From assembly GCF_022008365.1 (NCBI RefSeq), contig NZ_JAIRBA010000003.1, positions 62,001 to 126,000 on the forward strand: 64,000 bases of DNA, written 5' to 3'. This document shows positions 9,501-17,357 of the stretch, piece after piece. The first letter of the stretch is position 1; each line of letters begins with the position of its first letter. The position numbers were made by a program, and so were the translations under genes. The stretch is from Aequorivita vitellina. Lineage in GTDB: Bacteria > Bacteroidota > Bacteroidia > Flavobacteriales > Flavobacteriaceae. Under the pieces are notes generated by a model. It made no database searches, was not told where the DNA came from, and was given only the letters and a program-made list of their open reading frames with translations.

Positions 9501-10337
9501 AATATCTTTAATTCGTATTGAAGTATAATTTTCTGAGGTAACAACGGCGTCTTCAATATCGGCAACAGATTCTATATATCCCAGACCCCGCACCAAGTAT
9601 TCCACTTGATTAATCTCCATTGTTTGGGCGCCAATGTCTTTATTGCTTTCTTTAACTGCTTTTACAATTTCTGCCAAGCTAACATTGTATTGGCGCATCA
9701 ACTCAGGTTTCACATCAATCTGATACTCCTGCACATACCCTCCAATTGACGCTACTTCAGAAACCCCACTTGCCGAAGAAAGTGCATATTTTACATAGTA
9801 ATCCTGAATGCTCCGCAATTCGTGCAGATCCCAGCCTCCGGTAACATTGCCATCTTTATCGCGGCCTTCCAGCGTGTACCAGTAAACTTGCCCCAGTCCG
9901 GTGGCATCGGGACCCAGAGACGGATTTACTCCTTCGGGAAGCAAGCCGGAAGGTAATGAGTTTAGCTTTTCTAAAATCCGGCTGCGGCTCCAATAGAATT
10001 CTACGTCTTCTTCAAAAATGATGTAGATGCTCGAAAAGCCAAACATTGAAGAACTGCGAATGGTTTTCACACCGGGAATTCCCAGTAGTGAAGTGGTAAG
10101 TGGGTAGCTTATTTGATCTTCAATATCTTGTGGGGAACGACCTTCCCATTGGGTATAGACAATTTGTTGGTTTTCACCAATATCGGGAATGGCATCAACC
10201 GCCACTGGATTGGTAGGTAGAAAACCAGTATCCCAGTTAAAAGGCGCATTTACAACGCCCATACCTACAAATAGCGCGAGCAACAAGACTGCCACCAGCT
10301 TGTTCTCAATAAGAAATTTTATGCCTTTATTTAGCAT
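6501..10337 (-). CDS. CusA/CzcA-family heavy-metal RND efflux pump
   Basis: This 1278-residue inner membrane transporter drives metal ions out of the cell using the proton gradient. The HME-RND features include the N-terminal helix and periplasmic loop with QIVYTQWEGRSPQDIEDQIS, the TM4 proton-relay segment AIGTMVDIGIILTEN, and the Met-containing porter domains. It is longer than the E. coli protein (about 1050). Part of the excess is an extra set of membrane helices near 530-660, seen in Bacteroidota homologs. About 32 further residues (near 789-820) are encoded by palindromic repeat DNA inserted in frame (7879-7971). It starts the pump operon; the HYC_CC_PP gene lies upstream on the same strand. 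Copper or silver is the most likely substrate. Confidence 0.92.
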   Translation of the reverse strand: MLNKGIKFLIENKLVAVLLLALFVGMGVVNAPFNWDTGFLPTNPVAVDAIPDIGENQQIVYTQWEGRSPQDIEDQISYPLTTSLLGIPGVKTIRSSSMFGFSSIYIIFEEDVEFYWSRSRILEKLNSLPSGLLPEGVNPSLGPDATGLGQVYWYTLEGRDKDGNVTGGWDLHELRSIQDYYVKYALSSASGVSEVASIGGYVQEYQIDVKPELMRQYNVSLAEIVKAVKESNKDIGAQTMEINQVEYLVRGLGYIESVADIEDAVVTSENYTSIRIKDIANVSLGPAPRRGILDKEGAEVVGGVVTARYGANPMEVINNVKEKLAELSTGLPSKELSDGTISQLTVVPFYDRSILIQETLNTLDEALSLEILITIFVIIVMVFNLRASILISGLLPVAVLMVFIAMKFFNVDANIVALSGIAIAIGTMVDIGIILTENIIRHLDEEEVRYNETGLKQPINTVVYNASAEVSGAILTAVLTTIISFIPVFTMIGAEGKLFRPLAFTKTMAIVASLMVALFLIPPFAAYFFRRRSLRKVTANLINGLLVLLGITAIVFGYWLGIILIGFGITGLLKDEKIASKISAKLILSDKRANIVNIFISALAVVFLLAEFWRPLGVDKSIFWNLLFVGLICFGLLAIFWLFQRYYTRILGWALHNKLLFLSIPTLIVVFGILIWQNTGKEFMPSLNEGSFLLMPTSMPHSGVEENKRVLQQMDMAVAGIPEIETVVGKAGRTESALDPAPLSMYENIIQYKPEYALNKDGNRQRFKVNEDGLFVLKDGSLVENPNSDVSSSGSAERSRSAVENARKAGKTISTALDVTEKDLIKDDDGEFYRNWRPEIKSPDDIWNEIVRVTKIPGVTSAPKLQPIETRLVMLQTGMRAPMGIKVKGQDLRKIEAFGIELEEIIKQAEGVKVEAVFADRIVGKPYLLIDINRDRLARYGVSIEDVQQILQVAVGGMPLTQTVEGRERYQVRVRYPRELRANPDDLKHIYVPVENGNPVPLGELVDVRYEQGPLMINSEDTFLLGHVLFDKLDGYAEVNVVENAQALIKEKIANGELTVPKGISYHFTGTYENQIRAEKTLSVIVPLALGIIFLILYFQFRSVATSLIVFSGITVAFAGGFLMIWFYGQDWFLNFTFFGENLREMFQMHTINLSVAVWVGFIALFGIATDDGVVMATYLTQTFDKNDPENVNEIRTSVVEAGTKRIRPALMTTATTILALLPILTSTGRGSDIMIPMAIPSFGGMLIALITLFVVPVLFSWRKEAKLKNKLKTLKAS
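7879..7971. repeat. palindromic repeat cluster inside the CusA-like gene
   Basis: Two units lie in the coding region. The first, 7880-7902, reads as a CACATCGAGCGCAGTGGAG-type element. The second, about 7914-7971, is a long imperfect hairpin whose arms are CGAGCGTTCT and AGAACCGCTCG, with CTTCGACTACGCTCAGC between. This core has the same GAGCG...CGAA design as the array at 26471-26634. The whole segment is in frame, has no stop, and adds a Ser/Arg/Ala-rich stretch (SSSGSAERSRSAVENARKA and ISTALDVTEKD) to the protein. Confidence 0.75.
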
Positions 10338-10445
10338 GTGTATTGATTGTTAAACAGTTAAACATTGAATAAATATCTGAATGGATCAGAAAATTAAATA
10401 CAACAAAGTAGGCCCAGAATGACGATGATCATTGAGCTAATCTTT

Positions 10446-10459
10446 CCGATAGTTATCGG
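10446..10459. repeat. perfect palindrome in the gap before the Cus operon
   Basis: CCGATAGTTATCGG is a stem of six with a 2-base centre, just downstream of the HYC_CC_PP gene stop on the minus strand. It lacks a T run, so it is a weak terminator candidate. Palindromes of this CCGATAnnTATCGG type recur between genes in Flavobacteriia, from general knowledge. Confidence 0.5.
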
Positions 10460-10472
10460 GAACTGTTTAAAA

Positions 10473-10889
10473 TCAAATTAAATAAGTCTCGTGTAGCTTT
10501 TGTATATCCCGTATGAGAAAGGGAGGATTGTAATTTTTAAAAGGAATGATATTAGAATCAAAACCCTCAAAAAGATTTAGGTATGAATAGAAGAAAGTAG
10601 CAACAAAAGTTTGTTGCTCAAAAGATAATGTGTCAAATGATAGTTTTAGTTCGTCCTGTCCTTCAATAACAACTTGTTTGTCTGAACAACAAGAATCATC
10701 TGGAATTGTATTTTCACAATTATTCTCGGATTCCGATTTTTCCATTCCACAAGTTTTCACATTCTGAACAACAGAAAAATCAACTAAAGCGTCTCCACAA
10801 TAATGCATATCTACAGTAAACGACATAGTGGTAAATAGCACCAATGTCGCCAAAGCAATAGAAATTGATTTATGGAAAAATGACTTCAT
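10473..10889 (-). CDS. HYC_CC_PP family protein
   Basis: This 138-residue protein shows the three marks that name the family: HYC (29-31, in DMHYCGD), CC (67-68, in DDSCCSD) and a PP pair (122-123, in YNPPFLIRDI). A signal peptide or anchor occupies about residues 8-25. Further Cys at 47 and 58 make a likely metal-binding periplasmic protein. It is upstream of and co-directional with the CusA-like gene, separated by 135 bases, which fits a role as a small copper carrier or sensor for the island. The family is known by association with copper transport genes; the biochemical role is not established. Confidence 0.85.
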   Translation of the reverse strand: MKSFFHKSISIALATLVLFTTMSFTVDMHYCGDALVDFSVVQNVKTCGMEKSESENNCENTIPDDSCCSDKQVVIEGQDELKLSFDTLSFEQQTFVATFFYSYLNLFEGFDSNIIPFKNYNPPFLIRDIQKLHETYLI

Positions 10890-11164
10890 ATTATTGCAAA
10901 TTTAGTAAAAATGTTTCTTTCTTTAAATTATACATTTAATAATTAATTGTTAATACGAAGGAAGTGAATTAAAAAAAAACAATATAAAAAGCTCATTTCA
11001 ATATTATTACATCTCAAATTATTTTCGCAATTTCAAGAACTTGTGCGATTTTCGAATAATTTCATCTTAAAATTTATATTTTCGTTATAAGAGAAGTCAT
11101 ATTTAAATATATTTCTGAATCCGTTTAACATATTTCAGTTTTACCTTACAAAAAACCGCTTATT

Positions 11165-13075
11165 ATGAGCAATTACCACATCAAAAATTTAGAAGAATAT
11201 TTTCAAGTTTATCGAAAATCAGTTCGCGATCCAGAAAATTTCTGGGAAGAAGTTGCAGAAGAAAACTTTTTGTGGCGCAAGCGGTGGGATAAGGTGTTAG
11301 AATACGACCTGTCTAAACCGGAAGTTTCGTGGTACAAAGGCGCAAAACTGAACATTACGGAAAACTGTATTGATAGACATATTTACAGCCGTGGCGACAA
11401 AACGGCCATTATTTTTGAGCCTAATGATCCATCAGAAAAAGCTGAACACATTACATACAAACAGCTTCACGAACGCGTTTGTAAATTTGCGAACGTTTTG
11501 CAGGATCACGGAGTAAAAAAGGGCGATCGGGTTTGTATCTATTTGCCCATGATTCCTGAATTAGCCATATCGTTACTAGCCTGCGCGCGCATTGGTGCCA
11601 TCCATTCTGTGGTTTTTGCAGGGTTTTCTTCAACGGCACTTCACACTCGTATTAACGATTCAGACTGTAAAATTGTAATTACTAGCGACGGGGCGTATCG
11701 AGGCAATAAAACAATAGATTTAAAAGGAATTGTAGATGAAGCCTTAGAATCTTGTCCAAACGTAAATACCGTTTTGGTAGTAAAACGTATTAATAGCGAT
11801 ATACATATGAAACCCAAGCGCGATAAATGGTTACAACCTTTATTAGACGAGGCTTATCACGATTGCGTTCCTGTGTTAATGGATGCCGAAGACCCATTGT
11901 TTATTCTATACACTTCTGGTTCAACTGGAAAGCCTAAAGGGATGGTGCATACTACCGCAGGCTACATGGTCTATACCGCTTATACGTTTAAAAATGTTTT
12001 TCAATATCGCGAAAACGACGTTTTTTGGTGTACTGCAGATATTGGCTGGGTTACTGGCCACAGTTATATTGTGTACGGACCATTAGCCAATGGAGCCACA
12101 ACCGTTTTGTTTGAAGGCGTTCCATCGTATCCAGATTTTGGACGATTTTGGGAAGTGGTTCAAAAGCATAAAGTAAATCAGTTTTACACGGCTCCCACTG
12201 CGATTCGTGCCTTAGCGAAAGAGCAATTAGGTTTTTCGGAAAAACATGATCTTTCCTCTCTCAAAATATTGGGTAGCGTTGGCGAACCCATTAACGAAGA
12301 GGCTTGGCACTGGTACAATGACAATATTGGAAAAAAGAATTGCCCCATCGTAGATACGTGGTGGCAGACCGAAACAGGCGGCATTATGATTTCGCCAATT
12401 CCCTATTCCACGCCAACTATACCCACCTATGCCACGCTTCCGCTACCGGGAGTGCAACCCGCATTAATGGACGAAAACGGCAATGAATTAAAAGGAAACC
12501 TAGTTAGTGGTCGTTTATGCATAAAGTTCCCTTGGCCGGGAATGGCACGAACAATTTGGGGAAACCACGATCGGTACCGCGACACCTATTTTTCAGCATA
12601 TAAAGACAAATATTTTACAGGCGATGGCGCATTGCGAGACAGCACCGGCTATTACCGAATCACTGGCCGTGTGGACGATGTAATAATTGTTTCTGGCCAC
12701 AATTTGGGCACGGCGCCAATTGAAGATGCCATAAACGAACATCCGGCGGTGGCAGAAAGCGCAATTGTTGGTTTTCCGCACGAAGTAAAAGGAAATGCGC
12801 TATACGGATTTGTAATTTTAAAGGAATTTGGCGAAACCCGTGTACACGATAATCTACGCAACGAAATAAACCAGATAATCACCGAACACATTGGTCCAAT
12901 TGCCAAATTAGACAAAATTCAATTCACTACAGGTTTGCCCAAAACCCGAAGCGGTAAAATAATGCGCCGCATCCTTAGAAAAATTGCCGAAAAGGAAACT
13001 GGCAATCTGGGTGATATTTCAACGCTTCTAAACCCAGAGGTGGTACAGGAAATTATGGATGGGGCCATTTCATAA
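11165..13075 (+). CDS. acs: acetyl-CoA synthetase (acetate--CoA ligase, AMP-forming)
   Basis: This 636-residue enzyme makes acetyl-CoA from acetate, ATP and CoA through an acetyl-AMP intermediate. It has the N-terminal ACS domain (LEEYFQVYRKSVRDPENFWEE), the P-loop-like motif LYTSGSTGKPKGMVHT (about 248-264), the VDTWWQTETGG segment that shapes the small acyl pocket, and the C-terminal catalytic Lys598 in KTRSGKIMRR, the usual site of regulatory acetylation. Length is normal. It is alone on its strand with divergent HYC_CC_PP upstream. An acetylation switch is expected from the family but no acetyltransferase neighbour is seen. Confidence 0.96.
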   Translation: MSNYHIKNLEEYFQVYRKSVRDPENFWEEVAEENFLWRKRWDKVLEYDLSKPEVSWYKGAKLNITENCIDRHIYSRGDKTAIIFEPNDPSEKAEHITYKQLHERVCKFANVLQDHGVKKGDRVCIYLPMIPELAISLLACARIGAIHSVVFAGFSSTALHTRINDSDCKIVITSDGAYRGNKTIDLKGIVDEALESCPNVNTVLVVKRINSDIHMKPKRDKWLQPLLDEAYHDCVPVLMDAEDPLFILYTSGSTGKPKGMVHTTAGYMVYTAYTFKNVFQYRENDVFWCTADIGWVTGHSYIVYGPLANGATTVLFEGVPSYPDFGRFWEVVQKHKVNQFYTAPTAIRALAKEQLGFSEKHDLSSLKILGSVGEPINEEAWHWYNDNIGKKNCPIVDTWWQTETGGIMISPIPYSTPTIPTYATLPLPGVQPALMDENGNELKGNLVSGRLCIKFPWPGMARTIWGNHDRYRDTYFSAYKDKYFTGDGALRDSTGYYRITGRVDDVIIVSGHNLGTAPIEDAINEHPAVAESAIVGFPHEVKGNALYGFVILKEFGETRVHDNLRNEINQIITEHIGPIAKLDKIQFTTGLPKTRSGKIMRRILRKIAEKETGNLGDISTLLNPEVVQEIMDGAIS

Positions 13076-13414
13076 AATCGGTATTTTATTCGGTGTGAAA
13101 AATTCGAAAAATAATAACTGAGAAGAGAAAAAAGCACACACAGAAAGGGTTCCGTGGATTTCGTCAAATTTCAATATTTATAAAAAAGAGGTGTAAAAGT
13201 TTTAATTAGCCACTCTCTAATTCTCCTATTTTAAAGAATCTACTAATTTTTAACAGTCATTAAATATTTAGCAACATTTTTGATGGTAAGAGCTGTATTT
13301 TATAATATTATGAAATGAGTTAAAATATTATCGAAATAAATTAGTTAATTTTTTAACAATAACATATCTTTATAAACTGACCCTTAAATATTTACAACCA
13401 TTAAACTCCTCAAA
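13076..13414. other. 339-base intergenic region
   Basis: AT-rich, with no ORF of coding character and no clear acs terminator. The only promoter-like signal is TATCTTTA at 13365-13372, one base off the -7 consensus, about 43 bases before the small membrane peptide gene. Confidence 0.4.
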
Positions 13415-13591
13415 ATGTTTTGGACCATCCTCTTACTTTTTCTCGCAGTAGTGGCAGCAATTCTAGGTTTTTTAGGCTTAGGATTTGGCCCAATTGAACC
13501 CGCCAAAATAGCTTTTTATATTTTGGTTGTTTTTTTAGTAATTTCATTTATAATGGAACGACGAAAAAAACGCAAAAGATATTATGAATAA
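13415..13591 (+). CDS. small DUF1328-like membrane peptide
   Basis: This frame encodes 58 residues starting MFWTILLLFLAVVAAILGF and ending in the basic tail ERRKKRKRYYE. Two hydrophobic segments (about 2-22 and 31-49) are joined by a short GFGPIEPAKI turn. The layout matches the small DUF1328/YtjA-type membrane proteins, which also run Trp, then a Gly-rich helix, then GxA...AKILF. A near-consensus -7 element precedes it and a hairpin with a T run follows, so it looks like a stand-alone expressed gene. Function unknown. Confidence 0.75.
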   Translation: MFWTILLLFLAVVAAILGFLGLGFGPIEPAKIAFYILVVFLVISFIMERRKKRKRYYE

Positions 13592-13603
13592 TTTTCAGCA
13601 CAT

Positions 13604-13643
13604 TTTAAAAAACCGCCAAATATAATTTGAACGGTTTTTTAAA
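13604..13643 (+). terminator. Rho-independent terminator
   Basis: AAAAAACCG pairs with CGGTTTTTT across a 16-base loop and ends in a T run, 15-20 bases after the small membrane peptide stop. The stem is AT-rich, so the call is moderate. Confidence 0.65.
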
Positions 13644-13769
13644 ATCAATTATTACCCGAAACATTTAATGAGAAATTAATTTTTTACGCATAATAGTTAA
13701 TTAATAAATCATTTTTTTTTACCAATTTCAATTCTTAGTAGTAATTTGTTCCCCAAAAATATACTTCAA

Positions 13770-14789
13770 ATGAATTCCATTAAAGTAAACTCACTTCCAC
13801 TAAAAGATGTTATTAGAGACATCGCAGCCAATTTTAATATTTCATATACCGAAAACTGTGGTGAGTATTTATTAAACTTACCACCCGCTGTGGGCGAAGG
13901 GAGCATCCGCGGTATTAACTTTGAAGGCGGGCTTGGCCTTATTCAATACGACTGTTTGTTTAAGGAAGCAATGGAAATTCATTTTATTGTAAACCACATT
14001 CATCCACTTAAATTTCTATATACTGTAGATGGAACCTTGGAGCACCGCTTTGAAAATGAAGAAGACTTACACGAAATAAATCAATATCAAAATGCAATTG
14101 TGGCGAGCAGTAAGCACAATGGGCACGTGTTGTTGTTTAAGGCAAACCAAAAAATTAAAGTGAACAGCTTAGAAATTGAAAGAGAAAAATTTCAAGCAAA
14201 AATGGAGTGCGACATCAATAGTCTTGACGAAGAATTGCTTCAGCTTTTTAAAGACATAAAAGCCAGCGGTGCCTTTTATCACAACGGAAATTACAGTCTC
14301 AACATTTCGGGTATCTTAAACGATATGAACGAATTTACAGCAGAAAATTTTATGCGAAAACTATTTTTGGAAGGCATGGCCTATCAAATTTTAACCCATC
14401 AAATACTGCAATATCAAGACGACAGAATGGACGAAGGTCTTCGTACTTTGTTGCGTTCTTCAGAAGTAAAGCAAATTCATCACATCTCAGAATTAATTGA
14501 GAACAATATTTCGCAAATTCCAACCGTAGAAAATCTGGCCAGAGAAGCAGGTCTCAATATCAATAAATTACAGGAAGGTTTTAAAAAATTGTATGGTGAC
14601 ACTGTAAATAATTACGTCCAAAAAAAGCGTCTCGAAGCCGCGTATAACCTTTTAATTAGAACAGATTTAACTATCTCTGAAATAGTGAATGCCATTGGTT
14701 TAAGCAGTAAGAGTTATTTTTCAAAAATTTTTAAGGAAAAGCATCAAATATCTCCTTCAGAATTCCGTAAAAATTACCGAAACAAATAA
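13770..14789 (+). CDS. AraC-family transcriptional regulator
   Basis: The 339-residue protein begins at ATG 13770 (MNSIKVNSLPL); an in-frame TTG 24 bases earlier is a weaker choice. The N-terminal two thirds (1-235) have no clear ligand-domain match, though a cupin-like strand segment appears around EIHFIVNHIHPLKFLYTVDG. The C-terminus carries the two helix-turn-helix units of AraC/XylS regulators (about 240-339): IPTVENLAREAGLNINKLQEGFKKLYG and the signature ending SKSYFSKIFKEKHQISPSEFRKNY. It is a single gene between terminators, so its targets cannot be read from context. Confidence 0.88.
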   Translation: MNSIKVNSLPLKDVIRDIAANFNISYTENCGEYLLNLPPAVGEGSIRGINFEGGLGLIQYDCLFKEAMEIHFIVNHIHPLKFLYTVDGTLEHRFENEEDLHEINQYQNAIVASSKHNGHVLLFKANQKIKVNSLEIEREKFQAKMECDINSLDEELLQLFKDIKASGAFYHNGNYSLNISGILNDMNEFTAENFMRKLFLEGMAYQILTHQILQYQDDRMDEGLRTLLRSSEVKQIHHISELIENNISQIPTVENLAREAGLNINKLQEGFKKLYGDTVNNYVQKKRLEAAYNLLIRTDLTISEIVNAIGLSSKSYFSKIFKEKHQISPSEFRKNYRNK

Positions 14790-14796
14790 AAAAAAA

Positions 14797-14835
14797 CCCC
14801 GCTGAAAATTTTTCAGTCGGGGCTTTCTTCTTCAT
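14797..14835 (+). terminator. terminator hairpin after the AraC gene
   Basis: CCCCGCTGAAAA (14797-14808) pairs imperfectly with TTTTCAGTCGGGG (14810-14822), giving a strong stem with one bulge. The T run is weak (CTTTCTTCTT). Confidence 0.75.
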
Positions 14836-14965
14836 AGCAATTCTTCACTTAGCCAAAGTAGGTAATACAAAGAAAATGGCTTAACGCATATACATTTTTT
14901 ATTAACCCAAATGCGTGGGCATTCAGTTTAAGGGTTAAATAATTGCAGGCCAAATATTAAAAATA

Positions 14966-15280
14966 TTAGCTATTCTCCCAATTTCTAATTTCATCTTCAA
15001 GTTTTGCACGCGATTTACCAGTTTTAGTCTCTAGCTTTTTTAAGGTATCTGAAAATGATTCGCTTTGATAGTCAGATTCGCTAACTTCAAGATTATATGT
15101 CTTCTCAAAATCTTTTGAAATTTGTTTCCATTTGTTTTCTAAATAGTCACCATTCTCAGATTCATTCTTTTTTGTCTCCTTCGGATTTTCTACATAGCTT
15201 TCTTCCTTTTTAGTATTATGTTGCTCTGCTTGAGCCCCTTTTCCAGTGCTGTGTTTTGGATTTACTTCTTTATCACTCAT
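14966..15280 (-). CDS. small highly charged hydrophilic protein, unknown function
   Basis: This 104-residue protein has no signal peptide or membrane segment. The first half (1-48) is disordered and rich in Lys, Glu, Asn and Ser. The second half (about 48-104) could form two or three helices, with ENKWKQISKDFEKTYNL, SDTLKKLETKTGKSRAKLEDEIRNW. The shape is like small general-stress proteins (CsbD type), but I do not recognise a family. It lies next to a second small low-complexity gene on the same strand, about 200 bases upstream of it. Confidence 0.65.
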   Translation of the reverse strand: MSDKEVNPKHSTGKGAQAEQHNTKKEESYVENPKETKKNESENGDYLENKWKQISKDFEKTYNLEVSESDYQSESFSDTLKKLETKTGKSRAKLEDEIRNWENS

Positions 15281-15405
15281 TGTAAAAAATTTTAAATTAT
15301 TTATATTAAATTAGTAATTTTTCTAGAAAATTCATTAAATTTAAACGATTAAAGCATTATTTTTTAATACTCTAATCCATCTTTTTATACTTTCCATGAT
15401 GTAAG

Positions 15406-15440
15406 AAACCCCTTTATCGTTGTTGATTAAGGGGTTTTTT
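15406..15440. terminator. hairpin with T run between two small genes
   Basis: AAACCCCTT (15406-15414) pairs with AAGGGGTTT (15429-15437) and the plus side continues as TTTTTT. It lies 38 bases past the stop of the leftward Gln/Asn-rich gene; leftward the tail is TTTCTTAC, so it may act in both directions. Confidence 0.6.
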
Positions 15441-15477
15441 AGTACCTATAATCTGGATACGAATTTCTGCACCACGC

Positions 15478-15594
15478 CTACTCTTCTTCCTCTTCAGGAT
15501 TGCGTTGGTTTTGTGGTCTGTTTTGTGAACCTCTCTGTTGGTTTTGTTGTTGATTTTGAGGGTTCCTTTGCTGATTTTGATCTTGTGTACTCAT
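15478..15594 (-). CDS. 38-residue Gln/Asn-rich peptide
   Basis: The leftward frame from ATG 15594 to TAG 15478 encodes 38 residues: MSTQDQNQQRNPQNQQ at the start, further NQQ/NRPQNQ repeats, and a final run of five Glu. More than half the residues are Gln, Asn, Pro or Arg. A hairpin terminator lies just past the stop, which supports real expression. No family recognised; low complexity makes coding status less certain than for neighbours. Confidence 0.55.
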   Translation of the reverse strand: MSTQDQNQQRNPQNQQQNQQRGSQNRPQNQRNPEEEEE

Positions 15595-15821
15595 AGCAAA
15601 TTTTGTTTAAATTAATAATTCATTTTTCTTTTCGATATTAAAATTAGGTTTCTATTTAAACCATTTTGCACAACAAAATCATAAAATAAAAAATAGCACT
15701 TATTATTTAACTATCCATTATCTTAAAACAACAATTTATTGGCATTTTATTAATAGAAGCTAAAAAACCACAAGTATAATTTATTAATGAGTCCCATTCT
15801 ACATAACTCGGTAGCGTTTTG

Positions 15822-15829
15822 TATCTTTG
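15822..15829 (+). promoter_or_regulatory. purB -7 element TATCTTTG
   Basis: This is an exact TAnnTTTG match 19 bases before the purB ATG at 15849, implying a very short leader. No TTG lies at the -33 distance. Confidence 0.6.
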
Positions 15830-15848
15830 CGCTTTTAAAATTTGAACC

Positions 15849-17192
15849 ATGTACACCAACGCTTTACAAGCCATTTCGCCAATAGACGGCAGATATGCAT
15901 CAAAAACTGCTAGCCTTATTCCATATTTTTCTGAAGAAGCGCTTATACGCTACAGGGTGCAGGTAGAAATTGAATATTTTATCGCTTTAGTAGAATTAGA
16001 TTTGCCACAATTAGCAGACTTTGATCAAAATTTATTTTCGAAACTGCGCGATCTTTATCTCAAGTTTTCGGTGAAAGACGCCATAACAATCAAAGAAACC
16101 GAAAAGGTTACCAATCACGATGTAAAGGCAGTAGAATATTTTATAAAAGAAAAATTTGATGCTTTAAACCTTCAGAAATACAAAGAATTCATCCACTTTG
16201 GCTTAACGTCTCAAGATATAAATAATACCGCAATTCCGCTTTCATTAAAAGATGCAATAAACAATGTGTACGTTCCACTTTTAATGGATGTGAAAAATAA
16301 ATTGAAATCGCTATCCGAAGATTGGGCAGATGTTTCCATGTTAGCGCGTACGCACGGTCAGCCAGCTTCACCAACCCGTTTGGGAAAAGAAATTGAAGTT
16401 TTTGTTATTCGAATTGAAGAGCAGTTCAATTTAATGAACGACATTAAAAGTGCTGCAAAATTTGGTGGTGCCACTGGTAATTTTAACGCTCATAAAGTTG
16501 CTTACCCCGAAGTAGATTGGAGAGCTTTCGGGAAACATTTTGTTCAAAATACCTTGGGATTACACCACTCCTTCCCTACCACGCAAATTGAGCATTACGA
16601 CCACATGGCAGCATTGTTTGATTGCTTAAAAAGAATTAATACAATTGTTATTGATCTTGATAGAGACATTTGGACCTATGTTTCTATGGATTATTTTAAA
16701 CAAAAAATTAAAGCCGGAGAAGTAGGTTCCAGTGCCATGCCGCATAAAGTAAACCCGATTGATTTTGAAAACAGCGAAGGAAATTTAGGTATTGCAAATG
16801 CAGTTTTTGAACATCTTTCGGCAAAACTTCCCATTAGCAGATTGCAGCGAGACCTTACCGATAGTACTGTTTTGCGAAACATTGGCGTGCCGATTGGCCA
16901 TACACTAATCGCATTCCATTCCACTTTAAAAGGACTGAATAAATTATTGCTAAACGAACCAAAGTTTAAAGAAGACCTTGAAAATAATTGGGCGGTTGTG
17001 GCAGAAGCTATTCAAACAATTCTTCGCAGAGAGGGTTATCCAAACCCATACGAAGCATTAAAAGGTTTAACCCGCACCAACGAGCGTATTAACCAAACGT
17101 CCATTGCAAACTTTATTGAAACCTTAGAAATTCCCGAAAGCGTAAAACAGGAAATGCGAAGCATAACTCCCGCAAACTACACTGGAATTTAA
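15849..17192 (+). CDS. purB: adenylosuccinate lyase
   Basis: This 447-residue enzyme acts twice in purine synthesis: it splits SAICAR to AICAR and adenylosuccinate to AMP, releasing fumarate each time. It opens with the family start ALQAISPIDGRYASKT, has the HDVKAVEYF and FGLTSQDINNTA active-site segments, THGQPASPTRLGKE with the catalytic His, and the signature loop GSSAMPHKVNPIDFEN (about 293-308), whose serine is the catalytic residue. Length and ending are normal. It is a single gene with its own promoter. Confidence 0.97.
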   Translation: MYTNALQAISPIDGRYASKTASLIPYFSEEALIRYRVQVEIEYFIALVELDLPQLADFDQNLFSKLRDLYLKFSVKDAITIKETEKVTNHDVKAVEYFIKEKFDALNLQKYKEFIHFGLTSQDINNTAIPLSLKDAINNVYVPLLMDVKNKLKSLSEDWADVSMLARTHGQPASPTRLGKEIEVFVIRIEEQFNLMNDIKSAAKFGGATGNFNAHKVAYPEVDWRAFGKHFVQNTLGLHHSFPTTQIEHYDHMAALFDCLKRINTIVIDLDRDIWTYVSMDYFKQKIKAGEVGSSAMPHKVNPIDFENSEGNLGIANAVFEHLSAKLPISRLQRDLTDSTVLRNIGVPIGHTLIAFHSTLKGLNKLLLNEPKFKEDLENNWAVVAEAIQTILRREGYPNPYEALKGLTRTNERINQTSIANFIETLEIPESVKQEMRSITPANYTGI

Positions 17193-17228
17193 AACGGCTC
17201 CAAAGAGAAATATACATTAAGTAAAAAA

Positions 17229-17279
17229 TGCCACGAATTAACAAATAGTTTAAAGTAAATTATTCGTGATTTTGTGGTT
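17229..17279. repeat. intergenic CCACGAAT / ATTCGTG element
   Basis: GCCACGAATTAAC (about 17230-17242) faces TATTCGTGATTTTGTGG (17261-17277) as an imperfect inverted repeat. A longer related element is at 39605-39713. It lies between purB and a convergent operon and looks like a decayed interspersed repeat. Confidence 0.45.
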
Positions 17280-17300
17280 TATTGCTTCATACTTAAAAAT

Positions 17301-17334
17301 AAAAAAAGGCTTCAACCCAAAATGGGAGAAGCCT
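17301..17334 (-). terminator. terminator of the ECF/DUF4252 operon
   Basis: AGGCTTC (17307-17313) and CCCA pair with TGGG and GAAGCCT (17328-17334). Read leftward it ends in seven T. It lies 24 bases after the last DUF4252 gene. Confidence 0.85.
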
Positions 17335-17357
17335 CTTTCAACTATTAATCAACTAAA

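Noticed and set aside
13746-13769. Earlier TTG start for the AraC gene
   Set aside because: The ATG at 13770 gives a full-length protein and the extra eight residues add nothing conserved.
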